A stretch of 32,460 bases of DNA, taken from positions 1 to 32,460 of the forward strand of contig CAMOUL010000021.1 in assembly GCA_946626605.1 (NCBI GenBank). The letters are read 5' to 3'. The stretch comes from an uncultured Bacteroidales bacterium (GTDB lineage: Bacteria; Bacteroidota; Bacteroidia; Bacteroidales; Paludibacteraceae). The notes beneath the pieces are model-generated. The model did no database searches. It saw only the letters and a list, made by a program, of their open reading frames with translations, and was not told the DNA's origin. Of the stretch, positions 30,118-32,460 are shown piece after piece. Position numbers and translations under genes: made by a program. Numbering within the stretch: position 1 is the first letter of the stretch; every line of letters begins with the position of its first letter.

Positions 30118-32388
30118 ATGTTTATGGTAGTAACAGTAAATACAAACAAGATTATTCAGTACGCCCAGGAAGAGGCGTCCAGGCTGATGAGCAAACACAT
30201 CGAGCCGGGGCACTTGCTGCTGGCGATTATGCGATTAGGCGAAGGCTCGGCCTATGAGGTACTGCGTCAGGCGGATTTTCGTCCGGAGGAAGCCAAAGAG
30301 GCTATCGAGCAGTCCTTGCGGGGCACAGAGCCGGATGCGTCGCGTTCGTTGAGTGCGAGCACCGATCGTATCTTCCGTATCGCGGAGGGTATCAGCCGTG
30401 AGTATCATGCGCCTGCGGTGGGGACGATTCACCTGCTGATGGCCATCCTACGTGAGCGGGTCAACAAGGCCGCCATCTATCTGGAGAACGAGTGGCAGAT
30501 CACCTATTCGCGGGTGGTCGATCTGTACGGCGAGCCGCATGAGACCCTGGAGTATCCGCAGAACGGCGGTGAGCAGGGAGATGAGGTGAACGAGGCTAAC
30601 TGGCAGCCGCAGCGCGGCCAGCAGAAAGGCAAGAGCAGCAAGACCGCAGCGCTGGACAAGTACGGACGCGATCTGACCAAACAGGCGGAGGAAGGTAAGT
30701 TAGACCCCGTCGTAGGACGCGAGAGAGAGATCGAGCGCGTGGTACAGATCCTGAGCCGCAGGAAGAAGAACAACCCAATCCTCATAGGTGAGCCGGGTGT
30801 CGGCAAGTCCGCTATCGTGGAGGGCTTGGCGCTGCGCATCATCGACGACGAGAGCGGGGCGCTGAAAGGCAAACGGATCGTGACCTTGGATGTCGCTTCG
30901 ATGGTTGCCGGTACGACGTACCGCGGTCAGTTTGAGGAGCGGATGAAACAGGTGATCACGGAGCTGCGCGAGCATCCGGAAGTGATCCTCTTTGTCGATG
31001 AGATACACACGCTCATCGGCGCCGGAAACGCTTCGGGATCATTGGACGCAGCGAACATCCTCAAGCCCGCTTTGGCGAGAGGCGAGGTACAGTGCGTCGG
31101 TGCAACGACGACCGCTGAGTACGCCAAGTCCATCGAGAAAGACGGGGCGTTAGAGCGCCGTTTCCAGAAAGTGCAGGTTCGTCCGACGACGAGCGAGGAG
31201 ACGCTGAACATCTTAAAACACCTCAGCGCCCATTACGCGCAGTACCACCATGTGATCTACAGCAAAGAGGTGCTGAAGGCCTGCGTGGAGATGAGCGAGC
31301 GGTACCTGACCGACCGCGCTTTCCCGGACAAAGCGATCGACGTGATGGACGAAGTGGGCGCACGGAGCAAGACCCGCATGCAGGAGTTGGGCGAGAGCGA
31401 GACGCCGTACGCTATCACCACAGAAGACGTAGCGGGTGTAGTGAGCGTGATGAGCGGCGTACCCGTTCAGCGCGTAGCGACCGCCGAGAGCGAGCGGCTG
31501 CGCACGATGGCGGACACCCTCAAACGCCGCGTGATAGGTCAGGACACCGCTGTGGAGACCGTCGTTCGCGCTATCCAACGCAGCCGGCTCGGTCTGCGCG
31601 ACCCGAAACGCCCGATCGGCACGTTCTTCTTCTTAGGTCAGACGGGTGTCGGCAAGACGTACCTGGCGCAGTGTCTGGCGGAGGAACTCTTCGGCAGCAA
31701 GGATGCTCTCATCCGGTTCGATATGAGCGAATATATGGAGAAACACACGGTGAGTCTGCTGGTAGGCGCGCCTCCGGGCTACGTAGCCCATGAGGAAGGC
31801 GGCAAACTGACGGAGGCCGTGCGGCGCAAGCCCTACTCCATCATCCTCTTCGACGAGATCGAGAAAGCCCATCCGGATATCTTCAACGTGCTGCTGCAGG
31901 TGCTGGACGAAGGCCGTCTGACTGACCGTCAGGGCCACAGCGTCGATTTCCGCAACACGATCATCGTGCTGACCAGCAACGTAGGTACGAGACAGGTGTT
32001 AGAGTTCGGCGCAGGCATCGGCTTCAACAACGCGGAGATGGACCAGAAGCGCGTGAACGCGACCTTGCTCAAGGCGCTGCAGAAACAATTCCCGCCGGAG
32101 TTCGTCAACCGCATCGATAATGTCGTGACCTTCGAGCCGCTGAACCGCGAGAGCATCGCCCAGATCGTACGGATCGAGATCAGCCTTCTCCAACAACGGA
32201 TGAAGAAGCAAGGCCATCACCTGGTCGTACCGGCAGAGGTGTCGGAAAAACTGGCGGAGCGTAGTTTTGATACTAAGAACGGCGCAAGACCTGTCAGGAG
32301 AGCCGTCCAGACTTATCTGGAAGACCCGCTGACGGACATCTTGCTGCGCCGACCGAATCAGAAAAAAATAACCATAAAAAAAATATAA
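30118..32388 (+). CDS. ClpC/ClpA-like AAA+ unfoldase lacking the middle domain
   Basis: A 756-residue double-ring ATPase that would feed substrates to ClpP. N-terminal Clp_N repeats (~5-145; AQEEASRLMSKHIEPGHLLLAI and HAPAVGTIHLLMAI), NBD1 with Walker A GEPGVGKS (~224) and Walker B VILFVDEIHTL, NBD2 with Walker A GQTGVGKT (~506), FDMSEYMEKHTVSLLVGAPPGY, Walker B IILFDEIEKAH, and an IGF loop (~633) of the kind that docks on ClpP. Sequence is ClpC-like (MSGVPVQRVA), but only about 20 residues (~409-428) separate the NBD1 helical end from TTEDVAGVV, where ClpC and ClpB carry the coiled-coil M-domain. Length is thus like ClpA. The ATG at 30118 lies at the end of a heptamer repeat; ATG 30124 is an alternative. 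Thioredoxin follows 2 nt downstream. Confidence 0.9.
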   Translation: MFMVVTVNTNKIIQYAQEEASRLMSKHIEPGHLLLAIMRLGEGSAYEVLRQADFRPEEAKEAIEQSLRGTEPDASRSLSASTDRIFRIAEGISREYHAPAVGTIHLLMAILRERVNKAAIYLENEWQITYSRVVDLYGEPHETLEYPQNGGEQGDEVNEANWQPQRGQQKGKSSKTAALDKYGRDLTKQAEEGKLDPVVGREREIERVVQILSRRKKNNPILIGEPGVGKSAIVEGLALRIIDDESGALKGKRIVTLDVASMVAGTTYRGQFEERMKQVITELREHPEVILFVDEIHTLIGAGNASGSLDAANILKPALARGEVQCVGATTTAEYAKSIEKDGALERRFQKVQVRPTTSEETLNILKHLSAHYAQYHHVIYSKEVLKACVEMSERYLTDRAFPDKAIDVMDEVGARSKTRMQELGESETPYAITTEDVAGVVSVMSGVPVQRVATAESERLRTMADTLKRRVIGQDTAVETVVRAIQRSRLGLRDPKRPIGTFFFLGQTGVGKTYLAQCLAEELFGSKDALIRFDMSEYMEKHTVSLLVGAPPGYVAHEEGGKLTEAVRRKPYSIILFDEIEKAHPDIFNVLLQVLDEGRLTDRQGHSVDFRNTIIVLTSNVGTRQVLEFGAGIGFNNAEMDQKRVNATLLKALQKQFPPEFVNRIDNVVTFEPLNRESIAQIVRIEISLLQQRMKKQGHHLVVPAEVSEKLAERSFDTKNGARPVRRAVQTYLEDPLTDILLRRPNQKKITIKKI

Positions 32389-32390
32389 TT

Positions 32391-32460
32391 ATGACAGTAG
32401 AAATTACGGACGCTAACATCAAGGATGTGATTGCGTCAGGCAAACCGGTAGTAGTAGATT
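32391..32460 (+). CDS. trxA: Thioredoxin, N-terminal fragment cut by the window end
   Basis: An ATG two bases after the Clp stop opens a frame reading MTVEITDANIKDVI, then ASGKPVVVD, to the edge of the window. The pattern (V-x-x-x-T-D-x-N...KPVVVD) is the start of thioredoxin, just before the expected FWA-x-WCGPC. The active site is outside the window, so the call rests on 23 residues. Likely co-transcribed with the Clp gene. Confidence 0.75.
   Translation, partial: MTVEITDANIKDVIASGKPVVVD

Overview
The window is bacterial and almost certainly from the order Bacteroidales. The evidence is: promoters of the Bacteroidetes type (TTTG, 20 nt, TAnnTTTG) ahead of most transcription units; a GldD-type lipoprotein; two large secreted proteins with a shared C-terminal motif; a Bacteroidetes putative porin; and the glycogen-debranching/GT4/GH57 operon typical of this phylum. 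I cannot name genus or species. I see no prophage, insertion sequence, integrase or CRISPR array.

Layout. 1-4.7 kb (minus): a tRNA-Cys / hairpin / sufB unit, then the operon nucleosidase - rlmI-like methyltransferase - DnaQ-like exonuclease, and initiator tRNA. 4.7-6.0 kb (plus): a secreted endonuclease/phosphatase-fold protein. 9.3-6.0 kb (minus): one apparent transcription unit reading tmRNA - tRNA-Ala - GNAT-like protein - Fur-family regulator - zinc membrane peptidase - tRNA-Arg, closed by a perfect 30-bp palindromic terminator; the three RNA genes are each preceded by a copy of the same ~100-bp element. 9.4-9.8 kb (plus): secG. 9.9-15.9 kb (minus): two secreted multidomain proteins (1373 and 475 aa). 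22.1-16.1 kb (minus): gldD - GGGPS::TadA fusion - HD-hydrolase membrane protein - dus - (structured spacer) - BASS transporter, the first four translationally overlapping. 22.2-32.5 kb (plus): mannose-1-phosphate guanylyltransferase, glycogen debranching enzyme, GT4 glycogen-synthase-like enzyme, GH57 amylase, putative porin, a ClpC/ClpA-like unfoldase and the start of a thioredoxin.

The most unusual signal is at the level of DNA structure rather than a gene. At least ten families of short-period (7-, 8-, 9- or 11-bp) degenerate tandem repeats are scattered through the window. They occupy spacers and 5' leaders, but also sit in frame inside conserved genes (sufB, rlmI, dus twice, the GGGPS::TadA gene three times, gldD, the HD-protein gene, manC, the debranching-enzyme gene). 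They supply loop insertions, a lipoprotein signal peptide core, N- and C-terminal tails and the linker of a gene fusion. Three RNA-level observations are also worth following: the ~100-bp element ahead of tmRNA/tRNA genes; tRNA-Cys abutting a terminator-like hairpin that ends a few bases before sufB; and two tRNAs in which the normally invariant G19-C56 elbow pair appears replaced by A19-U56.

All functional calls are from reading the sequence and family knowledge; no search or folding program was run.
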